A DNA stretch of 64,000 nt, from the NCBI GenBank assembly GCA_019915015.1, contig JAHBBC010000006.1, positions 496,001 through 560,000 on the forward strand. Reading direction: 5' to 3'. The translations under genes were made by a program, and so were the position numbers. Below are positions 45,121 to 55,396 of the stretch, piece after piece; positions within the stretch are counted from its first letter, which is position 1, and every line of letters starts with the position of its first letter. This stretch comes from Auriscalpium vulgare. Lineage: Eukaryota > Basidiomycota > Agaricomycetes > Russulales > Auriscalpiaceae. The notes beneath the pieces are model-generated. The model searched no databases, was not told the DNA's origin, and saw only the letters and a program-made list of their open reading frames with translations.

Positions 45121-45787
45121 AATCACCGCCTAGCATTGCAGTATGAAGGACGAGAGCATAGGCGATCTGTACACTGGAAGTGCGGTGAGAACGAGCAGTT
45201 GTGTTTACAGACACAGCAGTGCACCACAACACAAACCTTCTAGTTCCCTCAGCCATACATACTAAGGCTGGTCCGCAGCGGCGGTGCGGAGTCCCGCTGC
45301 GCAATGTGACAATAGGTCGAGCGACTCGAGCAGGTGAATATTCGTTGATTGATAGCCACATATGCAAAACCTCGTCTGCAGGACTACATCATCGCAGTTG
45401 AGCCGCCGGTACGTCTTGCAAGGTTACCTCCGCTAACGCCATGAGCACATCCGCATGAAGCTGCCAATTTCCCACCATCGACTGTGCTTAGCACTAGTCC
45501 TTGCCGTCCTTTCTCGACGAAGCCCCATTTCTGGACTGCCGCTATGCCACCAGGTAGCCACGGTCAATGTCAGGGCAGATCGGAATGTCAGAAACCGTAC
45601 TTACAGATACACTCTGCATTGCACCTCTGCAGATTCTCAGACCAGACATCCAACGGCTTTTGATTCGTTGATGTTGTCGGAGGCTGTGGACGAAAGAATC
45701 TGAGGCTCAGTTGTTGGTCGAACCGATTGCAGTGTAGCAAAACTAATCGACGATGGCGTCCCTGCGCCGACTGGGCAAGATGTCTAA
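45121..45787. other. Convergent 3' flanks
   Basis: 667 bp between SNRNP40 and the split membrane-protein gene. No gene recognised. Confidence 0.4.
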
Positions 45788-47304
45788 TTAATAAAAAATA
45801 ATCAGCATGACGAACATGGAGCGAAAGATGACTAGATTCACGGCATGGGGGATAAAGTTTGAGAGTGAGCGGTGCATTCGCGTCGCGCCGATGGTCCTGA
45901 CGAGATCGTCGTCAACAAAGGCTCTTACGGTGCTAGTGAGGCAAGCTTACATGGCGATCACTAACCAAAACACCAGTCGTCAAGAGAGGAGACACGAACA
46001 GATATAAGACTCACGCGCTGGCGTCTGAAACATCTGGTAACTCAAATAATGAGCATGCCATATGAATGGTAAGGCAAGAACGCACAATATTCATGGCATC
46101 TATTTGTATGGAATCCCTCAGATTAGAAAATGCGACAGACCAACTATGCGAGGTCCCTACCATTCAAGTCTAGCCAGAGAAATATCTGAAAGTTCGTCAG
46201 TACACCTACGGAGCATCCGAAAGGATGGAAACGCACAGTTGGCGGCAACTGTGATAAAGTGGCCAATACTACCCAGATGATGCCCTGAAATGTTACCGTC
46301 GAAAAGTCAGTCGGTTTGGATGCCACCAGACTCTGACGCGTACTTGGTTGAACAACAAACTTCCAAGAGCATGATCCCGCTCCCTCTTGAGGCCAATTAT
46401 CATGATGAAAAGGCAAAGTAGATCGGCGACAAGGGTCACTGTGACATTAATCCGCCTGTCCGTGCTATTCATGATGGTGCAGACCCTTGAACCATCGTCC
46501 CATTTTGAGTTCGCCTGCGCCGCTCGTGATTAATCCCTACAACGTAAACAATAACCGAGTAACTTGCCGTTGCGGTGCCTGCGCAGTTGTGTTGGGACGG
46601 TCAGAACTGAGCGGCGCGGAAGCGTGAGACTCACTGCGGATGAGAAATGCTACGTTGACAAGCCAAATGGCTGCAGCGAGCAGAGAAACGTATCTATTCC
46701 TGTTCCAAATCGCCAATCTGGAGAGGAGATCAGGTCTCGAAGCGGCTAGTACTGCAACGCGCACTCACAGACGGACCACAATCAGAAGCCCAGCCAATGC
46801 AAACGCAGCATATGCGAATATCTAATGAACGGCTCAGGCTGTCTGCTGTCGACAAGATTCTGACCACTCACGAAGTCGAAGAGGAGCCAGAGCTACAATT
46901 CACGTGTCAGTGCAGTTTCAGGAAAAACAGCAGTCATGCGAACCTCACAGTTCAGCGGACGCTGCGTGTTGAAAGCCGACAGTCCGAGAATGACATCCAT
47001 CAGCGCGCTGAAACGCGTTACGGAATACAGCTAGGTTCGGTAATCAAAGACTGCAGAAGCGGTGAGAAAGCACGACGCACCCATATTGTCCAGCGATACG
47101 GCCTCTTCCGAGTAATGAACTCCCACTCATAACAGAGATTTGAGAAGTATTCCCACCTGTGATGCAAGAGTTAGAGCAAGGATCCAGCGATTGCTTGTCA
47201 CGCACAAGTAAAGGCCCGCCGATACGTGAATTAGCTTGATGGACGCGACTGCAAGTGAATGTCAAAACACGAAACACGTGCACATTGGAGGAACGGCCTA
47301 CATC
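45788..47304 (-). pseudogene. Multi-pass fungal membrane protein, exons 2 to end, cut off from exon 1 by a transposon
   Basis: About eleven exons in one consistent frame encode a membrane protein of a family typical of agaricomycetes. In order: FASIKLIHVSAGLYL, WEYFSNLCYEWEFITRKRPY, ALMDVILGLSAFNTQRPLNC, IFAYAAFALAGLLIVVRL, AIWNRNRYVSLLAAAIWLVN, SKWDDGSRVCTIMNSTDRRI, NVTVTLVADLLCLFIMIIGL, GIIWVVLATLSQLPPT, IFLWLDLNDAMNIMFQTPAL, ATRMHRSLSNF, and a stop at 45788. Roughly seven helices. Exon 2 begins at 47248 after a CTTGCAG acceptor; its intron's donor GTAGGC lies at 47296-47301. Exon 1 is on the far side of the Harbinger element at 50691-50733. I see no stop or frameshift in these exons, so the transposon is the only evident lesion. 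Function of the family is unknown. Confidence 0.82.
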
Positions 47305-47372
47305 AGGGGAGCTCAGAGTAGACCGTTTTCGTTTCCGTTTCGTTTTCAAACGCCTTTCGTTTTCGATTCGGC
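47305..47372 (+). repeat. Harbinger left terminal inverted repeat (68 bp)
   Basis: Begins AGGGGAGCTCAGAGTAGACC, followed by a run of TTTCG-type words, and ends GATTCGGC. Identical to the reverse complement of 50623-50690. Confidence 0.95.
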
Positions 47373-47503
47373 CCGCGGCATAAGTGACCCGATGTGTGAC
47401 AATCGTGTGACTTTAGGTGACGCTCGCGTTGTGCGGCGTCTTCGTGTCTCACACACTCATTCCCTCGCGATACCTCCTTAATCTACACTCTCCTACTCTC
47501 TTA

Positions 47504-49100
47504 ATGCCCCGGAAACGCGGCCGCTCGGACTCCGACCAGCCTGAGACAGCTCCGGGCAAGAAATCCCGTGAGGAGAACATCAGCTGGGGCACAAATAAGA
47601 AGCCAAATGAGCTGCTCCTGCAGCTCATCACGGAGCTCGAACAGCCGCAAAATCGCAAGGTTATGTTTGGTAACAAGCGTGGTGAGGTATGCAGGTGGCC
47701 CACGCATCATCTGGGCTTTGTTACTGACATCTTTCCAGAAGAAAAGCGGAGAAAGTAAGGTCGCAGCGGGTCAGCGGCTTGCTCGCATCCTCTGGAAGGA
47801 TGCTCCGGACTCGGATTTCGTCAGTCTGGGAGCAAAGGTGCTCGGGAAAATAAATCAGTATGTCCATACCCTTATTGGATGCCTCATACGTGCTCACAGG
47901 CTTGTGTAGGCTACGCATCACCTATCACTCCAAGGTTCGGCGCATTAAGTGCACGGGTGGAGGTGTCCTCACTGGGAATGAGGCCATCGTCGACACAGGT
48001 GATGCCGACGATGGTCCAGATGAGTATTTGGTCTGCTACATAGGGCCAGATGGCCCATCCGAGGATACCGATGCACGCCACAAGAATATCTGGCGTAAGT
48101 TCATTTTGTGATCTCCGATGAGCACGCTGGAGGCTAACACATCCTGTGCAGAGGAGATCGAGGCCGAGTTCGCTGTCTTCCCCCGAATTCACGCGATCCT
48201 TGCCACCCGCCCAAATGAAAACCCGATCATCATCACGACTGGGGTTGGTCCGGACGGTCACCGCACAGTGCACTATCAGCCTCCCGACGACGCGCCACCT
48301 GTGCGGCAACCGCGCGAAGAGGACATAGACCCCGTCCTACGCGTTCACGATGGCCCGGCGCCTCTCGCGCAAGACTCTTCTGCGACCGCACCCGGCCCGG
48401 GATCGCCACCGCAGACGCCACACACTCCCAAAGAGAACCGCGTGCCGCCCTCGTCGCAAGCAAGTGCGAAGAAGACTCCCGCACACCTGTCGGAAGAGAA
48501 GCTGGAGAGCTTGAAGGGTCGCTTCAAGCCCACGTCACGCACCGGCATTCAAGACATACTGAAGGAGTCCATCGAGTAAGTAATACTAGTTGTTGGTAAT
48601 GCACGTGGACTAATTCATGTGGCAGGCGTAGCTTTGCGGTGTCAAAGGAAGAGAACATCCGCAAAGCTGTCGACAGGCTGCGCGATGACATGAATAGTCT
48701 TCGCCAAGACGCTCGCGATCGCCACGACCGCCTCTTTCGTGAGCTGCAGATTGGCTTGTGGACGAACGATGAGTATCGCCGCAAGTCGGAAGCACTTGAC
48801 GATGACCTTCAGCTGCAGCTTCAAGATCTCCGTGAAAATATATCGCGCCTTCAGAATCCTCCTCTGGTTGTCGCCGCCGCTACGCCCGCTCGTTCCATCT
48901 CACGCACGGGCTCTATGTCAACCGCTGCATCGACGCCTTCATCTCTGCCGCGCGCATCGACACCTCCGGATGATGAGCCCGAGAGCGAGATGACAAGCCA
49001 GAGAGAAAATAGTCCTCCCTGGGATGAGAGCCAGTTGGACAGAGATCTTGGACGAGGATCATCTGTGGTTCCAGACGAGTTGGAGCGAGGCTTAGTCTGA
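47504..49100 (+). CDS. Harbinger accessory protein (probable DNA-binding partner of the transposase)
   Basis: Start MPRKRGRSDSDQPETAPGKK at 47504, a basic NLS-like N-terminus. Exons then give NELLLQLITELEQPQNRKVM, KVAAGQRLARILWKDAPDSD, FVSLGAKVLGKINQ, LRITYHSKVRRIKCTGGGVL, an acidic loop, and QEIEAEFAVFPRIHAILATR. A Pro-rich linker and a coiled coil (EENIRKAVDRLRDDMNSLRQ, LQLQLQDLRENISRLQ) complete the protein, stop at 49098. Four introns with consensus borders, all in frame. In PIF/Harbinger elements the second gene encodes a Myb/SANT-type DNA-binding protein that helps import and target the transposase; position and helical N-terminal half fit, but I cannot confirm the fold. It converges on the transposase with 115 bp between stops. 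Confidence 0.8.
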
Positions 49101-49215
49101 TCATTTTGCTTTTGTCCTTTCTAACTGCAGCCTCTCATTTAATGCTACACAGTCCTTTCTTCTTTCTGATTATATCTCTCTTACTCTTTACAATCTCAGA
49201 TTTAATCTTGTTCAT

Positions 49216-50537
49216 TTATACAAGTCCTGCTCGTTGAGCGGCTACTATTTCTGCCACAAGGCCACGTCTCCTAGCCTCGCAATCATCATCCTCTGTGATA
49301 TCATCATCTATAGGATCATCTGGCTCCCCCCTATCGTCCTCTTCCTGAGCACGTGAGTGCCAAGTCGCAAAGCTTGTCCCACTCGCCCATCCTTCGATGT
49401 CGAGCACTGCGTTGTGCAAGATGATGCAACATGAAATCCACCGACACGCTCGTATATGGTCCCGATTGTAACGGATATTGAGCCGTAAGCCACGAAGGGA
49501 TTGCCATCGGCCCTTGAGTGCACCCATGGTGTGTTCAGAGCGAACGCGTAGGCGAGCTACGTGTTTGTCGAATAAGGCATTTGAGCGGTCTAACGACGCT
49601 GGTTTCTTGTGAACTGGGATGGTCCGCGAGCTGACAGGGTACGCAGAGTCACCCATGCAAACTCGTCACCTCTGAAGAACCAGTCGGTATGCTTGACAGC
49701 TGCAGTATGCTCAAATGCAGATGCATCATGAGCAGAACCGGTCATGCCAAGCGAATAGTCAACGATTCGTAGATTCGACGGTGTATTGCCAATCTGTGTA
49801 CAGATATGTCAGTCAGGAGCTATTAGAAGATATCCAGCATACCTGGACGTTGAACCCATAGTTGCACTTCCTTGTGTAGTACGCGTCACCGTCGAGGCCG
49901 GGGCGACTGTACAGGACAACAATTGTCCCGTCGTACATCACCCATCCCTCCCTCCAGGTGGATCCCGTGAAACCAAGCTGCTCATCAATCCACCTTTTCT
50001 CGACCTCTTTCTCCTCCTCTGTTAGCGGCCGTACAAACATCCCATGCAAGGACATCAGCGCCTCCTGACATCTCTCCGTGTATAGCTCCACAGCGCCCTC
50101 TGAACAGCCCGCTGCACGGCTGATATCCTCGAGAGATGCGCCATTGCCATAGCGACCCATACGGTACAGGGTCACCGCTAATTGCGTTCGGATATCCTCC
50201 TGCGGGGTGTTCGAGTTGTTCTGGAATACGGGATGACCCTCGATGAGGCCAAGGATAGTGTCGAAGACGTGGGGAGAGACACGGAGCATGTTGATAAAGC
50301 GGTGGTGATGGGCAGGATCCTGTGCATACTCCCATGCAAGCTGGAGATTGCCGGCTTTAACGACGGGAGGACGGGGTTGATGTAGCGGGAGGATAGGATG
50401 GTGTGAAGGATTGAGCTATCGCGTTGGAGCTGCTCCATCATAGCTGTGGCTGAAGATGGAGGCATGAGTGCCATCTGGATAGCCATATATGTGATGTATG
50501 CGTCGATAATCTCATCGTGGTAGGTAGCACGGGCCAT
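49216..50537 (-). CDS. PIF/Harbinger DDE transposase (frame broken twice as given)
   Basis: DDE_Tnp_4-type endonuclease that cuts and joins the element. Start MARATYHDEIIDAYITYMAI at 50537. The central part reads LRVSPHVFDTILGLIEGHPV, then HTH-like ASLEDISRAAGCSEGAVELY. Catalytic residues are visible: Asp in VMYDGTIVVLYSRP, Asp in GDSAYPVSS, Glu in RSEHTMGALKGRW. RKCNYGFNVQ and GMTGSAHDASAFE are family-typical. An acidic C-terminus (DDDITEDDDCEARRRG) ends at 49216. Two frame changes are needed: one at a four-C run (plus strand G at 50373-50376) and one at a three-G run (plus strand C at 49652-49654). Each equals one missing base. Either the copy is inactive or the sequence has homopolymer errors. 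Confidence 0.85.
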
Positions 50538-50622
50538 GGCTGGTGGAAGAGCTCGAAAGCAATGGCGGCGGTGTCGCGCAGCGGCGTAGATTGAGTGACA
50601 TTATGTAATATCACGCCGGGGC

Positions 50623-50690
50623 GCCGAATCGAAAACGAAAGGCGTTTGAAAACGAAACGGAAACGAAAACGGTCTACTCTGAGCTCCCCT
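50623..50690 (-). repeat. Harbinger right terminal inverted repeat (68 bp)
   Basis: Reverse complement is identical to 47305-47372 over all 68 positions. The outer end is followed by the target duplication ATC. Confidence 0.95.
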
Positions 50691-50733
50691 ATCCTTGGGC
50701 TGTGATCGTCTGTGGATCGTGCCAGTCAATCAT
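50691..50733 (-). pseudogene. Exon 1 of the interrupted membrane-protein gene
   Basis: Encodes MIDWHDPQTITAQG plus one base. Read across the transposon, that base joins the first two bases of exon 2 (47248) to give a Phe codon and the continuous start ITAQGFASIKLIHVSAGLY. The last three bases of this exon (GAT on the minus strand) are the target-site duplication, so the insertion lies exactly at the exon 1/intron 1 border. Confidence 0.75.
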
Positions 50734-51035
50734 AGGGCCTGCAAGGGGGTAATCTGTCACGGTGACAGACACGCGGCGTCATATACGGCGAGCAAAGACG
50801 CTCGTCGATGCCACAGAAACGCACTTGGCGCAGAACTGGTCCCAGCCACTGCTTCGAGAGACAGTGTCGTCAAGGAAATGCAGAGAAGAAGCCTGGCAGC
50901 GCCGGAAGGGATAATCTTTAAAGGCGGCACGGCCGGGCGGCGACACTGAAGAGATTAACTGACGGCGAAGTCGTGATTAGCTAGGTCGCCGGGATTTGCA
51001 GATCCTTATGTGAGGCATCAACCGTTGCAATATGT
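50734..51035. promoter_or_regulatory. Former promoter of the transposon-split membrane-protein gene
   Basis: 302 bp upstream of exon 1 on the minus strand. Contains GTCACGGTGACAG, a short inverted repeat, near 50757-50769. No coding sequence. Confidence 0.35.
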
Positions 51036-51146
51036 TAAAGCGCCAATATACACGAAGCACGCGCAGTTGAGGACGAGATCGATAACGGACGAGAACACCT
51101 CGTTCTCAGTTTGGCGTTTGAAATGCCCGTCCCATGACATCGCACT
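51036..51146 (-). pseudogene. Relic of an NHA1/CNH1-type Na+/H+ antiporter
   Basis: An isolated minus-strand segment reads SAMSWDGHFKRQTENEV followed by FSSVIDLVLNCACFVYIGAL, closely resembling a conserved membrane segment of fungal plasma-membrane Na+/H+ antiporters. A CCAG acceptor precedes it. Beyond GAL the frame ends in a stop within five codons, and no other antiporter segment was found on either side. About 37 codons of a protein that normally exceeds 400 residues remain, so it is a gene fragment. Confidence 0.65.
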
Positions 51147-52900
51147 ACCTGGGAAGCGTTAGCTATTATGTATATAAAGAGCCCCGGCTCCTTACACTTG
51201 ACGCCGCATTGACAGAAAACAGTCTCCTGCGAGGCATCGTGTCAATGGAAGAGCCTGACAGCAGTACCAAAAACGCACTTCATAGAGATATGGATAAGGA
51301 ACAAGACCCTCGGCGGCGGACGCTGCCAGTGCGTGATGCTCTGACGCCGTCTTGTTTATGTGTCGCCCCTCGTCAGGACTGCGCGTGGACCGACTCCTCG
51401 CCATCTGACCTTCGGACAAGCGTATGGATCGGTGCTGGCCTCCTCGGCCTGGACGACGACGGGTCGCAGATACTGGCGTAGAGTGTAGGTCTATGTTGTC
51501 GTGGTGCGTAAAGCCTGAGCGTGGCCCAATCCACTCGAGGTCCAAGGATACAGTAGGCAGGCGGGCAGTCTCCCCGAGGCAGAGTAGACAAGTTCAAATA
51601 CATGCAGGCCCAGGATCATCTGCCAAGCGCACTGATTAGGTTTTCCCTGTTTGCCCGCGTTCACCGAGTCGCCCACAGCCGAATCTGCAATGGTCTCAGC
51701 AACCGAACGGCCGCCGTCCTAGGCGCACCCACCGACGAGAACTGTGCCTGGAATAGCGGTGGAATAGGGCGGAAGCAAGATGGAAGGGCACCGACAGGTT
51801 GATGACGAGAACGGGTTGCAGGCCGTCGCTTGCGGAAGTAACCCTCGATATTTGTGCAAAACCATCTCTGACCACCGCATCGGCTCCTTGAACCTTCATG
51901 TGCGCTAGTCTCCGTAGCTGACTTTTGAAGAATGGTAGTCGATCTGGTTGGAAAGACAGGCCGCTTGAAAGTTCGTATGCACCTTCGTACCATTGGCGCG
52001 GGCGATGATGGATGATAGAACGTATGGCCGCACTCACCCGTCGTCGGGTACGTCAATGCGTTATGTTCCCGCCCTCGTCGTGATGACACTTGCGAACGCT
52101 CCTCACGCCCCTCTCTCAGTTAGCCCCATGAGCCAGGGACACTGTGATGCACAAACCGCCGTACCGCTCAGGCTCAGTGCCTCGGCCAAGCCTCGGTGGT
52201 TGAATTTGAAAGCCCTATGTTAGCGCTCACCACCTTTCCCGCTGGGACTTGCAGGCCTCCTCCAACACTGTCGCTGACATAACCTGCAATACTGGTGTAG
52301 ATCTGGGATGCTGTAACCACTCAGCTACCCGACCGCACAAGGCCAGGGTGTTCCGGATTACTCATGCATCAACAGTCCCCCGTAAGCCGGAACACCTAGA
52401 GACGGTGCCCGCTCCGGATCCTGCGGCTGAGGTAATCTCAGTTACCACCTCTGGTCCATGTGACAGGCCTGGAGAGTTCCGGATTACTCAAGATCCAACA
52501 GAGGAGGAACTGGACCAAGGTGCTGAACCCGACTGACGAGTCGGGGCACTTTCGGGCCGCGGATGAAGGCACGTGCTGCGCACGTTATCCAACGCGCCAC
52601 GCGTCGCTCAACACGCCTCGACCGCCGGGAGGCGCCACCTGTACAAGCGGTGGGAATACTCAGACATTCTTGCAGCCTTCTTGCTTCGCTGAAGGCTCCT
52701 CACGGCGTGTGTGAGCATTCCGCGTCCACTTACTGACAACAGTAACGCATGCCATAAGGAAACTACTAGCAACAACTTTGTCTTCCGTGCAAGGTCGGCA
52801 GCGGAGACTATGAGAGATACCATTGTTGCTTCCTGGCCTGAAGTACAAGTGCCGGGCTGTCCTGATCAACAGATAGCCAGACTCCGCACACCCCATCGCC
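51147..52900. other. Gene-poor region with short repeats
   Basis: 1.75 kb. The left 17 bp of the dispersed repeat (TAGTCTCCGTAGCTGAC) recurs at 51906-51922. Around 52345-52520 there is an imperfect direct repeat with the shared word GTTCCGGATTACTCA. No intact gene recognised. Confidence 0.45.
52347..52502 (+). repeat. Imperfect direct repeat, about 127 bp apart
   Basis: The word GTTCCGGATTACTCA with flanking similarity (CAAC-AG after it, GG-CAGG-like before it) occurs near 52350 and 52477. In one plus-strand frame both copies read FRIT, which hints at an old duplicated coding unit. Confidence 0.45.
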
Positions 52901-53085
52901 ATGTCGCTCGTCAAAATCCCCTTTCTCCTTTCCGGTGCCGTGGGCGCGTGGATCGCCTTCACCCCGCTGAATCCCCCACCCTTCGGAGACGAAGTACAAA
53001 GATCGAAGGGCACCGAAAAGATCTTTTTGCCAAGGTTCTTTATATATATCCGCTCACGTGGAAGGTCAGTTGGTCCGCTACCAGT
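52901..53085 (+). pseudogene. N-terminal relic of an isoprenylcysteine methyltransferase-like protein
   Basis: Reads MSLVKIPFLLSGAVGAWIAF, then TPLNPPPFGDEVQRSKGTEK and IFLPRFFIYI, which looks like the first exon of fungal ICMT/STE14-type phospholipid-methyltransferase-fold proteins. A possible donor GTCAG follows at about 53065. No downstream membrane segments or catalytic region occur; the next sequence is the tail of an inverted peptidase fragment. Family assignment rests on the N-terminus only. Confidence 0.5.
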
Positions 53086-53107
53086 GGAACCCGAGATGCA
53101 AAGACGC

Positions 53108-53703
53108 TCACGGCCCCGCATATCTGCAGCCATGTTTCGCGTGGAACTTGGCGAGAGCGGCCTTGTACCTGGGAATGTCGGCATAGCTCTTCATATATCC
53201 TCTACAACATCGCTTGGGAATGGCTGCAGTAGCTCCATGACGGATTGACCCCACAGGGCCATGGACGGGAGCGAGTTTGTCAAGATAAGGCGCCTGAGGC
53301 CCTTCGGCTGGCGGCGAACTTCGTACTCGACGCCGAGGACCCCACCCCACGAGTGGTCGAGGAGATCGAAGCTCTCCTGGATGCCGAAGTGGTTGATCAA
53401 GTTGACGAGCTCGTCGATGAAGAGGTCGATTGTCCAGAAGGACGTGGGCTTCCCGGGCAGGTGGGTCGAGCGCGCTGCACCCAGCTTGTCGTAGAAGATG
53501 ACGGGAATAGAGTGAGATTGCGCAAGGTCGCTGGCGGGGAGGAGGTAGTCGTGTGAAATGCCTGGCCCTCCGTGCAGGACGACGAGTGGCGTGCGTGAGC
53601 GATCAGTGAGATTGCCGAAGACGTTGTACCAGGTGTGGTGGGTCTCGCCTTGGACGACAAAAGGAAGGAGACCCTCGTCAACTTTGAGATCGCTCGCAGA
53701 CAT
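53108..53703 (-). pseudogene. Truncated proline iminopeptidase-like alpha/beta hydrolase
   Basis: Start MSASDLKVDEGLLPFVVQGE at 53703. Family motifs are present: VVLHGGPGISHDYLLP (oxyanion loop), the nucleophile elbow DHSWGGVLG with Ser, and LTNSLPSMALWGQSVMELL. The first residue of the elbow is Asp where Gly is usual. After PSDVVEDI a stop appears, but the next frame continues YADIPRYKAALAKFHAKHGC, as expected for the cap domain, so one base is missing after GAGG near 53192. Beyond HGC the homology ends and the sequence runs into the inverted ICMT-like relic. Catalytic Asp and His are absent. A 5' gene fragment of about 200 codons out of roughly 300. Confidence 0.8.
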
Positions 53704-54050
53704 AATAACGTCTGTGCTATGCCATGAGTTATGCTAGTCGAACGGTCATCGGGCGAGGGACGTACTGGATGGAACTCTGGTGATCTGACAAGAGATGTAA
53801 ATGCGTACGGCGGCGCACGCGTTATGAATGGGCGCGAAGAATGTGGGAATGCATTGCGCGCTCTGACCTTGGCGGCCAGTTCCTTCTTCCGAGCGGCGCA
53901 GCTCCGAGTCGGTGCCCGCGACAGGCCGAATACTCGCTTTGCCTTATTACCTTAGACTTAACGAGTGAGGAACAATTGTTTCCAAGCGCGATGAATATGA
54001 TGTACAGGTTATACGTGCGGCGACTCAGTCGAATGCATATCCAGTCGATC
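53704..54050. other. Intergenic, no feature recognised
   Basis: 347 bp between the peptidase remnant's start and the 3' end of the next minus-strand gene. Confidence 0.4.
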
Positions 54051-55285
54051 CTAATCTTCGTCATCAGAAACCTTTCCTCGGCTTCAGTGTGAAATCAGAT
54101 GATTTGGATACTTCGGTACTCACCACATCCACGAACTCGACGCCATCCTCGTCTAGCGCCCTCCATGGGACCGGCTGGTCGACCCACCTGTTTCAAGAGC
54201 CCTTCATCGGCGTACAGATCAGCATTCTCAGAAGCGCTACGCACAAGATGTCTTTCATGTATTCCGGCTCGGGGCTGTCGCGCTTGAACGACCATTGGCG
54301 GCGTTTGTTCAGGCGGAACAAGGGCACGTAGCCATACTTGCCGTCCGGCGTCGTGGCCTCTTGCGTCATCCCTGAGTGCACTACAGCCTCCCACTTCAAG
54401 CCGGCCCCAGCGGTAACCCCTGGTGCGACAGGCACCGCGGCCGTCAGCTTCAGCTCGACGTCCACCGGGTTTTCTGTAAAGCGATCAGGCGATGCCACAA
54501 GTGCAGGGGTACACTTATGGCTTACTCTTGCTTGAAAGGCACATGAAGTAGGCGGGACAGGCGTAGGTCTCGGTGACGATGGACTTCTTTTCAAGGGCAG
54601 GCATCTGTCCCAATATTTGAAGATGTTCTGGCGGGATCGAGAACAGAATAGGCTTGTGCATGAAAAGGACTGCGCCACCCTGGTCCGAGAAGCGAAACTT
54701 GGCCTTGAATGCCGCCTCTCCTGCTCCGAGCGCGCTTCTGAGGGACAGGGAAAGGTCAGTCTCCATACAGAGGACTACACGGCTGGCATCCTACCCTTCG
54801 CCCGCGAGATAGACCTCCTTCACATCGACAGAATTGGAACACGCATGGTACGAAGTCAACGCATCCGATTTTGTAATCTTCGGCTCCTCCGTGACCAAGC
54901 GCTCTCTGTAGACATTACCCTGCTTTTGGAAAAAGCCCGACGAGTGCTCGACCACCCCGTAGTCGCCGACCTTGCAAAACGAGGTCAGCGATGCTATAAG
55001 ATACACAGCCGCGATCCTCACCTCAACCCTCCCTGCGGGATCCCAATTTGCCCACTTCCCCGTCGTGCGGTACATGTGGTCGACATACATTCTGGAGTTC
55101 TGCTGCCCCATGGCGATTGCTGCAGGCTCAGGTTGTTGGGGTGTGAGGTGAACGTCGAAGACAAGGTTCAACAAAGGCGCCCTATTATCACGATCTTGGT
55201 TTAAGAAGGTCTCGATGGGAGCGATGGATAGCAATGCAATGCTGCGCATCCACGTGTCGGCGAGAGCTGTGTGCGATGCATCCAT
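54051..55285 (-). CDS. Conserved fungal protein of unknown function
   Basis: About seven exons, all frame-compatible. The chosen start is MDASHTALADTWMRSIALLS at 55285; a further ATG lies at 55393. Landmarks: LLNLVFDVHLTPQQPEPAAI, MYVDHMYRTTGKWANWDPAG, VGDYGVVEHSSGFFQKQG, NVYRERL, AAFKAKFRFSDQGGAVLFMH, KPILFSIPPEHLQILGQMP, IVTETYACPAYFMCLSS, VAPGVTAGAGLKWEAVV, YGYVPLFRLNKRRQWSFKRD, SPEPEYMKDILWVDQPVPWR, and an acidic end EFVDVVSDDED with stop at 54051. I recognise the overall pattern as recurrent in basidiomycete genomes but know no assigned function. The strict conservation around VGDYG and the C-terminal acidic tail suggest a soluble protein. Confidence 0.75.
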
Positions 55286-55396
55286 CGCACAGCCTGCCTG
55301 CGCGAATGCAGAGTCAGTACTCTTGGAGCCTGCGCGTCCAAAACACACCGATTCAAACCGACACAGCAACAAAGGAGTACGAAGAGCAGCCATACA

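Larger units (their letters stand above)
47305..50690. mobile_element. PIF/Harbinger DNA transposon, complete, 3386 bp
   Basis: Bounded by 68-bp terminal inverted repeats that I find identical at every position. Flanked by the 3-bp direct repeat ATC (47302-47304 and 50691-50693), the duplication length expected of Harbinger-type insertion. Inside are two convergent genes: a minus-strand DDE transposase (49216-50537) and a plus-strand accessory protein (47504-49100), the usual two-gene layout of autonomous PIF/Harbinger elements. Identical ends and an intact accessory gene argue for recent insertion. The transposase frame has two apparent one-base losses. The element has split a host membrane-protein gene. 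Confidence 0.93.
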
